Positions 39,687 to 48,700 of a DNA stretch of 64,000 nt are shown here, piece by piece. Numbering within the stretch: the stretch's first letter is position 1; every line of letters starts with the position of its first letter. A model generated the notes under the pieces. The model was given only the letters and a program-made list of their open reading frames with translations. It did not search any database and was not told where the DNA came from. The position numbers and the translations under genes were made by a program. The DNA comes from G965218495 sp965262785 (GTDB lineage Bacteria > Bacteroidota > Rhodothermia > Rhodothermales > Bin80): the NCBI GenBank assembly GCA_965262785.1, contig OZ253559.1, positions 2,666,001 to 2,730,000 on the forward strand. Reading direction: 5' to 3'.

Positions 39687-40670
39687 ATGCAGCTTTTCTT
39701 GCCACAAGTCGGGTTCGTGCAGGAATTCGTGGACCCCGCTTTGGATATCTACGCCGAGATAGCGCGGCTGAAGCGAGAAAAGAATGCTGTCTTGCTGGCG
39801 CACTATTACCAGGAGCCTGCGATCCAGGACATCGCGGACTTTATTGGAGACTCTTTGGGACTTTCTCGTCAGGCGGCAGCAACGGATGCGGACATCATTC
39901 TCTTTGCCGGCGTGCACTTTATGGCAGAGACGGCCAAGATCCTGAATCCAGCCAAGAAAGTAATCCTGCCGGATCTCAATGCAGGATGTTCGCTGGCGGA
40001 CTCGTGTCCCGCGGATGAATTCGCTGAATTTCGTAAGCGGCACTCAGATCACCTGGTGATTTCGTACATCAACTGCACGGCCGGCGTAAAGGCGCTGAGC
40101 GACATCATCTGTACCTCGACCAATGCCGAGCACCTGGTGCGCCAGATTCCGCAGGATCAGCCGATTCTATTCGCGCCGGATCGCAACCTTGGCCGTTGGC
40201 TGATACGCCAGACCGGGCGCGAGATGAAGGTATGGGACGGCGCATGCATAGTCCACGAAACGTTCAGCGAGCGGAAGCTGGTGGGTCTTAAGGTGCGGAA
40301 TCCCGGAGCGCTGGTCTTGGCGCATCCTGAGTGCGAGGAGCCGGTCCTGCGCCACGCTGACTTCATTGGGTCCACCAGTGGCATTCGCCGTCATGCGCGC
40401 GAGAGCGACGCAAGGCAATTCATCGTGGCGACAGAGGAGGGCATCTTGCACCAGATGCGGAAGGACTGCCCGGAAAAGGAATTCATTCCCGCTCCGCCCG
40501 ATAGCGGATGCAACTGCAGTCAGTGTCCTCATATGCGCCTGAACACGCTGGAGAAGGTTTATCTGTGCCTGAAACATGAGCAGCCTGAGATCAATCTCGA
40601 GGAGGAGCTGCGTGTGCGTGCGCTCGCGCCCATCAAGCGGATGATGGAAATGAGTGCGGGCGTCTCATAA
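39687..40670 (+). CDS. nadA: Quinolinate synthase
   Basis: NadA condenses iminoaspartate and dihydroxyacetone phosphate to quinolinate for NAD. 327 residues from ATG 39687 (a GTG at 39681 is in frame). Seen: [37 protein letters not shown], the three [4Fe-4S] cysteines in [19 protein letters not shown] and CNCSQCPHM, plus [11 protein letters not shown] and [11 protein letters not shown]. Complete. Its 3' end (about the last 50 to 290 nt) recurs twice downstream as decayed copies. Confidence 0.96.
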   Translation: MQLFLPQVGFVQEFVDPALDIYAEIARLKREKNAVLLAHYYQEPAIQDIADFIGDSLGLSRQAAATDADIILFAGVHFMAETAKILNPAKKVILPDLNAGCSLADSCPADEFAEFRKRHSDHLVISYINCTAGVKALSDIICTSTNAEHLVRQIPQDQPILFAPDRNLGRWLIRQTGREMKVWDGACIVHETFSERKLVGLKVRNPGALVLAHPECEEPVLRHADFIGSTSGIRRHARESDARQFIVATEEGILHQMRKDCPEKEFIPAPPDSGCNCSQCPHMRLNTLEKVYLCLKHEQPEINLEEELRVRALAPIKRMMEMSAGVS

Positions 40671-40728
40671 ACTGAACAGTGCTTACTGTGCCTTATCGCT
40701 TCGCGCTACTGCAGCAGACGCAGACTCC

Positions 40729-41124
40729 ATGAAACGATGGACTTACACCAGAGGCAGGAGCCTGTGGCTTTTGGACCGTACCTATCGGCGGTACGACTGG
40801 TTTATCAAGAATATGCCTGTGATATTGTTAATATTTCTTGCTGGTAGCCTTGCAGCTATCGCAGTTATTGGGGCAGTATTTATTGACATGGGTCTGATGC
40901 GTGCCTTTATCTATCCTGCCATAGGTGCAGCCGTGGTGTATGGCTGGCTTGTGTTGGCCCAGTTTCGCCCTGACCTTGCAGTCAGATTGACGTGGAAGCT
41001 AAACCCCAGGAAGCTGCACCCGTCCGTTGAGCAAGAATCCGAGGAGATGCTACGACGCGTGGCATGGCTGGCCGGGAACGGTACGCCGCCGGAGGGGTGG
41101 CGGTCCATGTTTGAGAAGGATTAG
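40729..41124 (+). CDS. Small two-helix membrane protein, nadA-linked family copy 1
   Basis: 131 residues from ATG 40729, 58 nt after nadA. It begins MKRWTYTRGRSLWLLDRTY and has two membrane helices (about 31-52 and 60-78), then a conserved cytosolic tail FRPDLAVRLTWKLNPRKLHPSVEQESEEMLRRVAWLAGNGTPPEGW. I do not recognise the family. The paralogue at 41873 shares the first 20 and the last 55 residues much more closely than the helices, so the ends carry the function. Confidence 0.7.
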   Translation: MKRWTYTRGRSLWLLDRTYRRYDWFIKNMPVILLIFLAGSLAAIAVIGAVFIDMGLMRAFIYPAIGAAVVYGWLVLAQFRPDLAVRLTWKLNPRKLHPSVEQESEEMLRRVAWLAGNGTPPEGWRSMFEKD

Positions 41125-41533
41125 AACGCCCACCTACACCTGCGCGCACGTCAAGCGCGACAGGTTGGGTTGAATGAAGCGAAATGCCCGGCGGCGGCAA
41201 ACAGGACCGGAGGAGCTACTGCTATCTGTGCGGCGGCCACGCTGCGCGGATAGAGAAAAAGCTACGGCGCTGACGGTGGGGACTGCGAACGTTGGCCGTA
41301 GCCTCTCGTACGTGTGCGGGAGGGGCGCACAGAAGGCGCCCTGCGTGGAAAATCAAGTCAACCTTGAATTCCGAATCCGATGGATTCTGAATGCCCATAC
41401 CGATTGAAGCTGAACACTTTGGCAGGTGAAGCTCCGCGCTGCCAGGGACTGAATCGACCTAGTCTACCTGCCGCTGGAGCCTGAACGCCACCCGGGATTA
41501 TCATCAGACCTTCGTTCTCACACGGAGACCCCG
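41125..41533. other. 409-nt region without a gene
   Basis: I see no supported gene. An open frame at 41174-41407 gives an Arg-rich peptide with no family look. The stretch lies between membrane-protein copy 1 and the IS21-like remnant and probably represents DNA brought in or scrambled when the element and the duplication formed. No clear terminal inverted repeats were found. Confidence 0.4.
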
Positions 41534-41788
41534 ATGCCCAAAAGAAGCACCTTTGCGCGAAGAATCAGAGACGTGCTTAGTCTGTGCTATCGCGAAGGAT
41601 TTACCAAGCGCAAGATCGCTCGCTGCCTGGACGATGCCGAAGGCATGGTCACCACGTATCTGTCCCGTGCTGAGCTGGCTGGCCTGGGAGAGAAGGATCT
41701 ATGGCTGTGCCGGAAACTTGAGCATCCGGGAGATCGTTTTCGACCGACGTGCTTCGCCCTTGTGCTCTCGCGCCCATCGAAAGGATGA
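41534..41788 (+). mobile_element. IS21-family transposase (IstA) N-terminal remnant
   Basis: 84 codons. The first about 50 residues (MPKRSTFARRIRDVLSLCYR, GFTKRKIARCLDDAEGMVTT, YLSRAELAGL) follow the start of IS21 transposases: a basic M-P-x-R start, R-x-I-R-x-V-L-x-L, an x-G-x-[ST]-x-R-x-I-A-R helix-turn-helix and Y-L-x-R-A-x-x-A-G-L. IstA proteins have several hundred residues; here the similarity stops after about 55 and the frame runs into a nadA tail copy at 41764. No IstB gene or DDE domain is present, so this is a dead fragment. Confidence 0.55.
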
Positions 41789-41814
41789 TGAACAAAGGCA
41801 CCAGCGTATCATAG
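41764..41814 (+). pseudogene. nadA 3'-end remnant A
   Basis: TCTCGCGCCCATCGAAAGGA and the following bases to TAG at 41812-41814 align with the last about 50 nt of nadA (CTCGCGCCCATCAAGCGGAT to its TAA). The distance from this stop to the next membrane-protein ATG is 58 nt, exactly as after the intact nadA, which makes common descent by duplication very likely. Confidence 0.7.
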
Positions 41815-41872
41815 CCAGAGCGGCGCTACCCGTGCACCGTCGCCCCATCCAACTAAAACAGACTCAGACATC

Positions 41873-42247
41873 ATGAAGCGGTGGACATACTCCAGAGACA
41901 AAAGCCTGTGGATCTTGGAGCAGATCTACAAGCGGTGCGAACGACGTATTAGATTCACGCGTACCCTTTGGGCTGTCGTTGGGTTTGCCACTCTTCTGTT
42001 TGTCATCGCGGAATCGGGGCTTGCTATTCTGGACGGATTTGACCCGATGAGAATCCTGCGCGATGCTGCTATAGTGGTCGTAGTATACCCGTGGCTCTTG
42101 CTGGCCCAGTTCCGTCCTGACCTTGCAGTCAGATTGGAGTGGAAGCTGTATCCCAAGAAGCTGCACCCGTCTGTGGAGCAAGAGTGGAACGAGATGCTGC
42201 GACGCGTGGCCTTGCTGGCCGGGCGCGGTACGCCGCCAGAGGGGTGA
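41873..42247 (+). CDS. Small two-helix membrane protein, nadA-linked family copy 2, slightly truncated
   Basis: 124 residues, paralogue of the gene at 40729: MKRWTYSRDKSLWILEQIY at the start, two membrane helices, and LLAQFRPDLAVRLEWKLYPKKLHPSVEQEWNEMLRRVALLAGRGTPPEG at the end. Copy 1 continues with eight more residues beginning W; here that TGG codon is TGA (42245-42247), and the following bases to 42271 still match copy 1's tail up to its TAG. So the loss is a single-base change giving a stop. The first 20 residues and the tail are conserved, so it may still work. Confidence 0.6.
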   Translation: MKRWTYSRDKSLWILEQIYKRCERRIRFTRTLWAVVGFATLLFVIAESGLAILDGFDPMRILRDAAIVVVVYPWLLLAQFRPDLAVRLEWKLYPKKLHPSVEQEWNEMLRRVALLAGRGTPPEG

Positions 42248-42419
42248 CGGTCCAGGTTTGCGAAAGATTAGACTGCCTGTCTTCGCTAGCTCGCAAATGA
42301 ACCGTGGCAGGGTACTCCACATGCGGCGCAACGCCTGCCGATCGAAGGCAGGACGGGCGGACTTATGGCCATCAGCGTGGCGGCCCCATTACTAGGACTG
42401 GTGGTATGCGCTGCGGCGC
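42248..42419. other. Leftover tail of copy 2 and spacer
   Basis: 42248-42271 is the untranslated remainder of the copy 1-like C-terminus. The rest has no gene; a hairpin CCTGCC/GGCAGG sits at 42334-42352. Weak similarity to nadA may begin around 42390. Confidence 0.4.
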
Positions 42420-42711
42420 TGGCGGTGGTCGCTATGGCGCGAAAACGACGCAAAGCCGTTTATGGTGGGGGATCAGGAGGGCATCTTGCACCAGTGGCGG
42501 AAAGATTGACCGGACAAGGAATTCATTCCCGCGCCGCCCGAATGCAGTTTCAACTGCAGTCACTGTCCTCACATGCGCCTGAATGACGCTGGAAGAGGTG
42601 CGCCTGCTCCCGAAGCATGAGCAGCCTGAGATCAATCACGAGGAGGAGCTGCGTGCGCGTGCGCTAGTGCCCATCAAGCGGATGATGGAAATGAGCACGG
42701 GCGTTTCGTAG
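42420..42711 (+). pseudogene. nadA 3'-end remnant B
   Basis: About 290 nt align with the nadA 3' third (40381-40670): GCGCGAAAACGACGCAAAGC, AGGAGGGCATCTTGCACCAG, AAGGAATTCATTCCCGC, ACTGCAGTCACTGTCCTCA, AGCAGCCTGAGATCAATC and CCCATCAAGCGGATGATGGA are near identical. It is inactive: the codon matching GAC-TGC reads GAT-TGA, and one extra base in GAATGACGCTG shifts the frame. It ends with TAG at 42709-42711. Confidence 0.85.
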
Positions 42712-42761
42712 CCAACCTCGCCGTGCCCGCCGTTTGCAGGTACAAGAGGCGCAGCGAAAGG

Positions 42762-44123
42762 CTAAAACTGCAATTTAACGCCCGCAAACGGCTCAAAGCG
42801 CCGCTGCACGAGATAGCGAGGCGCGCCCACGCGTTCGACAAGTTCGAAGGTATAGCGCGCCAGCACATGCATATAAAACGGGCCCACAATACGGTAGTCG
42901 GTGCCGAACACAAGTGCGCTCTGGTCATCAAAGTCTTCGAAGATGCCCAGGAAGCCGGCGGTGCCCAGCTTATCTATTCCGACTTCAAAACGAAGCCTGC
43001 CGCCGCTTCGGACAAAGAGTCGAAAGTGAAACTCGCTTAACGCCTGGCTGCCAAAGTGGCGACGATAGTAGTACCACAATGAGAAGCTAGGTACAACTTC
43101 CAGCTTGAATTCCGTTAGCAAATCGTTCGCGCCGCGACTCTCCTGAATTGGCACACCGACAACTCCATTCCCTGAAGCCTTCAGTATGCGCGCATGGACG
43201 TTGTGCACAGAATACAACGAGCCCACGTACCCCGGGATGAATTGCCGACTGTTGTAGAATGTGCCGATCCGAAGCCTGAAGGTGACGAGGTCCAGGAATT
43301 CTGTGGCATGCAGATCTGCACCAAAGGCCAGCCCTTCGCCGTAGTCCGGGTACCACGCATAGCTTAGGTATGGCGCGAAACCCACACCTCCTGCTGCAAA
43401 CAGCTCCAGGTGCAGATCTGCGCTGTACGCTTCAAGACGCGCGTCCGGAGTTCGGTCTATCACGTAGTTGACCCCAAGTTGAGCGGTGCGCGCCGGCAGC
43501 GCACGTGCAAAAAAGAGTGGATGTGCAGTCACCCGCCCACCAGCTATACCTCCCAAAAGCACATCACCCATGAAGCCAGCTATGGTCAGCGCCTGCCCGC
43601 CATAGCTGAATTCGGCGCCTACTGTCCGGTGATCCCACGCAACGGAGGTGCTGTAGAAATTTACTACGTGTCCGATGCCGAGTCGCATCCCATCCAACAG
43701 GCCCACGCGGAGATGTACCGGCCGCGACTGCGGTGCATTGTAGCGGGCGAAGTCCAAGAGCCGAAGGATGTCGTAGGGCTCATCGAGATCGGGAGCATAG
43801 CGTCCCAGCGGCCCCATTCGTAGCGTGCCGACTAGGCGCATGGTAACCGGACGCGTAACCAGCTCCAGCCGCGCACTAGTCGCTGCGCGCCACTGAGCGC
43901 CAATGAGCGAGAGGCCACCCATGGCGAAAAGGGCTTTTTCACGACGCCACCACTGGGGCTGCAAGTATTCCCTGAGGTCTCCCTCCGATCCAAACGGTGT
44001 CGGCTGCGCCAAAGTAGGCGAAGGGAGGAAGCAAACCACTAAAAGCAGCGTACCAAATCGCGTAAACTGGACCGCAGGGCCACGCAGCTGTGCCTTCGCG
44101 AAACACTTAAGCCAGGATCTCAT
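42762..44123 (-). CDS. Outer-membrane beta-barrel protein of unknown family
   Basis: 453 residues from ATG 44123; the open frame reaches 44318 but the signal peptide lies near 44123 (VQFTRFGTLLLVVCFLPSPTLA|QPTPF). After a short soluble start (FGSEGDLREYLQPQWWRREKALFAMGG) come many amphipathic strands: MRLVGTLRMGPLGRYAPD, VHLRVGLLDGMRLGIGHVVNFY, RTAQLGVNYVIDRTPDARLEAYSADLHLELFA, FGADLHATEFLDLVTFRLRIGTFYNSRQF, and a closing strand FEPFAGVKLQF with terminal Phe. Family not recognised. Its ATG lies 11 nt from that of the divergent LON-domain gene. Confidence 0.7.
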   Translation of the reverse strand: MRSWLKCFAKAQLRGPAVQFTRFGTLLLVVCFLPSPTLAQPTPFGSEGDLREYLQPQWWRREKALFAMGGLSLIGAQWRAATSARLELVTRPVTMRLVGTLRMGPLGRYAPDLDEPYDILRLLDFARYNAPQSRPVHLRVGLLDGMRLGIGHVVNFYSTSVAWDHRTVGAEFSYGGQALTIAGFMGDVLLGGIAGGRVTAHPLFFARALPARTAQLGVNYVIDRTPDARLEAYSADLHLELFAAGGVGFAPYLSYAWYPDYGEGLAFGADLHATEFLDLVTFRLRIGTFYNSRQFIPGYVGSLYSVHNVHARILKASGNGVVGVPIQESRGANDLLTEFKLEVVPSFSLWYYYRRHFGSQALSEFHFRLFVRSGGRLRFEVGIDKLGTAGFLGIFEDFDDQSALVFGTDYRIVGPFYMHVLARYTFELVERVGAPRYLVQRRFEPFAGVKLQF

Positions 44124-44134
44124 TCGATCGTAGT

Positions 44135-44752
44135 ATGAGACTGCCCCTGTTCCCGTTAGGCGTCGTGCTCTACCCGTCTGAGCTGATGCCGCTGCACATA
44201 CACGAATCACGGTATCGTACCATGACCAAACGGTGCCTCGACGAGGACCAGCCCTTCGGGGTACTGTGCATGGATGAGGGCAAGATGGCTGACGTGGGTT
44301 GTACCGCACGCATCGCACGTGTCTTGCAGCGCTACAGCGACGGCCGGCTGGACATACTCATTGCCGGAGAACAGCGCTTCGAGGTCCTTGCGCTCTACGA
44401 CAATCGGGCGTACCTGACAGGCGACATTTGCTACCTGAAAGATGCATGTGAAGTTCCGCAGCGGAACGTCGTCGAGCGTGTGATCGCACAGCATATGCGG
44501 CTGCTGGAAATTGCCGGACGCGAGATACGTCCTTCCGTGTACCGTGAGGCGGAGACGGTATCCTTTCTCATCGCACGCAGTGCCGGCCTTTCGCTGCAGC
44601 AAAAGCAGGCGCTTCTGGAATTCCCCGACGAACAGGCTCGCATCAAATACCTCATCAAGCACTTTGAGAGCTTCATTCCGCGAATAGAAGAGACGCAGGC
44701 GCTGAGGCTGAAGGTTCAGTCCAATGGCCACTTGGAACTTGGTGGTTTGTAA
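44135..44752 (+). CDS. LON-substrate-binding-domain protein
   Basis: 205 residues with only the N-terminal domain of Lon proteases: LPLFPLGVVLYPSELMPLHIHESRYRTM, DEDQPFGVLC, GCTARIARVLQRYSDGRLDILIAGEQRFEVL, then a helical tail (LSLQQKQALLEFPDEQARIKYLIKHFESFIPRI). There is no AAA+ or protease domain, so it is one of the stand-alone LON-domain proteins found across bacteria, probably an adaptor or protein-binding factor. Stop and next ATG overlap as TAATG, so translation is coupled to the MBL gene. Confidence 0.88.
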   Translation: MRLPLFPLGVVLYPSELMPLHIHESRYRTMTKRCLDEDQPFGVLCMDEGKMADVGCTARIARVLQRYSDGRLDILIAGEQRFEVLALYDNRAYLTGDICYLKDACEVPQRNVVERVIAQHMRLLEIAGREIRPSVYREAETVSFLIARSAGLSLQQKQALLEFPDEQARIKYLIKHFESFIPRIEETQALRLKVQSNGHLELGGL

Positions 44753-45609
44753 TGCCGCAAATTGGTCCGTATACGCTCTATGCTATTGAAGCGGGCCGCT
44801 TCCGCCTGGATGGCGGGGCGATGTTCGGAGTGGTGCCCAAGGCCGTTTGGGAGCGGCGCGTGACGGCCGACAGCCGTAATCGGATACAGGTTCAGATGCG
44901 CTGCCTGCTAGTGGAGGGCCAAGGACGACTGATTCTGGTCGACACTGGAGTGGGACACAAGGAAAACGCATGGTTTACCGATGCCTTCGCCATTGACTTC
45001 ATGCGCTGCGACCTAGAGCACAGCCTCCACGCCGCCGGCTTTGCGCCTGCTGACGTAACCGACGTCATCCTGACCCACCTCCACTTTGATCATGCGGGAG
45101 GGAGCACCAAACGAGCAGGGGAGCAAGTGTTACCGACGTTTCCCAATGCTACCTACTACCTTCAGCAGGGCCAGTGGGAATCGGCCCTGGCCCCCAACGT
45201 GCGCGAAGCGGCCTCGTTTATGCAGCATAATTTCATGCCGCTGCACGAGACTGGGCAGCTTGCGCTGCTGCAAGGCGCGCACAACCTTTTTCCCGGCATT
45301 GACGTCCTTGTGGTACACGGGCACACTCGGGCGCAACAGTTGGTTAAGATAGCGGGCCCCGAAGGGTCGCTGGTATATGTGGCTGACCTCTTTCCATTTA
45401 CCCACCACATACGGGCGCCCTGGGTAATGGCCTATGACGTTCAGCCGCTTCTCACGCTCGCGGAAAAGGAGCACTTCCTGCGAGAAGCACACGAAGAGGG
45501 CTACAACCTGTTTTTTGAGCACGATCCCGACACGATGATCGCCAACATAGTGGAGGGCTCGCGAGGATACGCAGCAAGCAACTATCGCACTCTAGACGAG
45601 CTTTTTTAG
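44752..45609 (+). CDS. MBL-fold metallo-hydrolase
   Basis: 285 residues with a metallo-beta-lactamase fold. Zinc ligands: LTHLHFDHAGGSTK (H-x-H-x-D-H), H in VVHGHTRAQQ, D in VYVADLFPFTHH, and H in FFEHDPDT. RLILVDTGVGHKENAWF is the usual strand before the active site. The form, with FFEHDP and an HxHxDH motif, resembles lactonase/hydrolase relatives; the substrate cannot be told. Coupled to the LON-domain gene by a one-base overlap. Confidence 0.88.
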   Translation: MPQIGPYTLYAIEAGRFRLDGGAMFGVVPKAVWERRVTADSRNRIQVQMRCLLVEGQGRLILVDTGVGHKENAWFTDAFAIDFMRCDLEHSLHAAGFAPADVTDVILTHLHFDHAGGSTKRAGEQVLPTFPNATYYLQQGQWESALAPNVREAASFMQHNFMPLHETGQLALLQGAHNLFPGIDVLVVHGHTRAQQLVKIAGPEGSLVYVADLFPFTHHIRAPWVMAYDVQPLLTLAEKEHFLREAHEEGYNLFFEHDPDTMIANIVEGSRGYAASNYRTLDELF

Positions 45610-45746
45610 AAACCTTCCGCGCGAACCGCAGTATCAGTGAGCTTGAGTCAACACGCACGCATATAGGCGCAGCTGCTACCGAACGCCAAGATTGTTGCAT
45701 TGCGGATGCCAGGCATCTGCCTAAGTACCACGAAATCGTAAGGCGC

Positions 45747-48700
45747 GTGCGTTTGCGTAAGGTCAGTATTGTATTGCTGTTGGCAGGTGCTCTTGCTACT
45801 ACACGGGCGCATGCTCAGCAGGTCCAATTCCGTCAGGTAGAGACGGAAAGCACCAGGGTGGTCTACGAGCTTCTCGCCTCATGGAGCAGCCCACTGGTGC
45901 AGCAAGGCGAATCCCTTGATGCCGACGGGCTGCGGACGCTTACGCAAGGCGGACTCTTCGAGCGTACTGCCACCCTGCATCTGGCCACGCTGGCCCAGCC
46001 TGCGGTACGTGTCCTGGCGGCCGACTTTGATGAGGTTGCAGCGACAGTGCGACCTGAAGTGGTGCACCCGATGGGAAGCCAACCCGCGGAAGTCGTAGGG
46101 CTTGGCCTGCACCGAAAGTCACCTGCAGCCACGCTGGTGGTTCGCACGGTGACATTTGACGGCACTGTTCTTAGGCGCTACCGTCGCCTGTTGGTAGAAG
46201 TCACCTGGGCTGGGGGGCCTGCCGTGCAGCCTGCAGGTGACAATTCACACCTCAGCGTGAGCGAGAGCGTTCTGGCTTCAGGTACGACATTTAAGATTCC
46301 AATCGTGCAAGAAGGCATCTACCAGATAGACCAAACCTTCCTGGCTGCGTTGCCAGGACTTGGCATGAGCCCGAGTTCCATAGATCCACGGGACGTAAAG
46401 GTCTACGGAAACGGTGGTATGCCTGTGCCAGCCCTAAATAGTGATCCAAGACCTGCAGACCTGGTCGAAGTCCAAGTCTTCGTACAAGGTGGCGGGGACG
46501 GCTCTTTTGACAGCGGTGATGCAGTATGGTTCTATGGGGCAGGCCCCTCGGGCTGGCGTAGTGTACACCTTCGTGACAGCCGAAGTGAGCTGCGGTATGA
46601 CGCCTCTGGCAGCCCCATAACGGAGTGGCAGCACTATGTGCATCCCTATTCAAATGAGAACTACTACTTCATCAAGATTGACGATCAGGACAACAGCGAA
46701 TTCACGCAAGCATTGTACCCTGGCGTGGCAGGGGCGACTGAGCTCACGCAGATTCTGGGGCGCCACTACGTGGATTTTGATGAGTTTCTCTGGGCCCGAA
46801 GCGGTGAGAGCGGCCATACGTGGGTCAGCGTACCAATTCAGGACAGGGGCGCCCTGACGGTGCTTGACAACGTGTCACTGCCTGGCCTCCAAAGCGGGAA
46901 GATCACCTACCATGCTCGGCCCGCGATCAAGAGCAACCCGGCTGCATCAGTATTTTTTCTCTCCGGAGGCACCACGCTGGCCAGTGTGAATTTTGGGGCT
47001 ACTTTCGGCAGCAGCGCTACCACTCCCATTGCGCGCACGGGCGTAGCTGTCTTTGAGCAAGATGTCAGCGCCAGCCAGCAGGTTACTCTGACTATGGAGA
47101 TTGAGAATATCTCCGGCGGGCCGCAAGCTGCCTTGGACTGGCTGCGCGCATACTACCCCATGGCACCGGCACGGTCCGAAGCTCCCCTGCGCCTGCATAC
47201 GCCGCTGAAGAATGCAGGTACATTCACATTGACACTCCAGGGATTTGCCACAGAGCCCTTTGTGCTCGACATCACCACACCGGGCGCATACTCCTGGCTG
47301 GGTACGGAGCGCGTCGGCAATAATTATCGCATTCAGGCTACGTCGGACGACATTCTTGCACCTCGCGAGCTCATAGCCTTTGATGCCAGGCATGTTACGC
47401 CCTTGGTTGCCGCTGAATTGTGTCCTGCCGACATCGGATGCCGCGTTGCGCCACAGAACCTGCACGGCATCGCGGCCTACCCGGACTTTGTCATCATCAC
47501 GCCGGCGGAGTTTGCCAATCAGGCGGAGGAGCTTGCCACGATTCGTCGAAATGAAGGGCTCATCGTCGAAGTCATTGATGTCCAGCAGATCTACAACGAG
47601 TTTTCCGGCGGGTTGCAGGACGTGCGCGGCATCCGTGATTATCTGAAATTCCTATATGACCGCGCGCCCAGCGAGGACGAGCTACTCCGGTATGTTCTCT
47701 TTTTCGGCGATGGCCATTACAACTATCGCTCCATCAATGTGGACGAAAACGTGCCGGCCAACTGGATTCCGCCATTCGAAACCGAGGAGTCCTTTATCCC
47801 TGAAACGTCCTACACCACCGACGACTACTTCGGACTACTGGATGACAACGAAGGGCTGTGGCCGTTCGTGCGTCGAAACTTTCAAGGACCTAGCGCCTAT
47901 CTGAATGAACGCGTGGACCTGGGCATCGGACGCTTCACAGTTACGAAAAAGGAGGAGGCGAAAACGGTGCTGGATAAAATAAAGCACTACGAGAGCCCAC
48001 AGAACTTTGGCCCTTGGCGCAAACGCTACGTTTTTCTGGCAGACGATGGCCCTACAGGCTCATCAGGCACGCAGGATGACAAGGACCTGCATACGCAGAA
48101 TACGGATGTGGTTGCCGAGATGGTGGAAAAGGTGGCCCCATACATCAATCAAAAAAAGGTCTACGGCATATCGTACCCGCGGGAATTCTTGAATGGCTGG
48201 AGGATGCCACGTGCTCGACAGGATGTCTTGACGGCGATCAATGATGGTGTGTTGGTATTCAACTTCAGTGGCCATGGCAATGAGGAAGGGCTCGCGCAGG
48301 AAGACCTGTTCAACGCCGTCGATGCGGCTAATCTGACGAACTACGATGCCCTGCCCATCTTCATTACCGCGACATGCTCATTTGGGCGGTGGGATCAGGC
48401 GGATGCACAGAGCGGGGCGGAGGTGCTCCTGCTCAGCAGGCAGGGTGGCGCCATCGCGCTGCTGACAACGGTGCGCACGGTGTACACTTCGGGTGATGCA
48501 TCAAGCCTTAACGTGGGCCTGAATGTCGCGCTGAACAAAGAGCTGTTTCAAAGAGGAGCGGATGGGCTCATGCCGCGTCTGGGCGATGCGCTACTATTGA
48601 CCAAAAACGCGCGTGTCGGGTACGAGGGCAACAATCGCAAATTCAACCTCCTGGGCGATCCGACACTGCGTGTCGGTGTGCCTGCCCCACATGTCGTGGT

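Noticed and set aside
41174..41407. A 77-codon open frame between nadA-linked copy 1 and the IS21 remnant
   Set aside because: Arg-rich, no family pattern and located in rearranged DNA; not supported as a gene.
42365..42586. A 73-codon open frame starting MAISVAAPLLGLVV
   Set aside because: It runs in a shifted frame into the decayed nadA tail (remnant B), so it is a chance frame in pseudogene DNA even though its start looks like a membrane helix.
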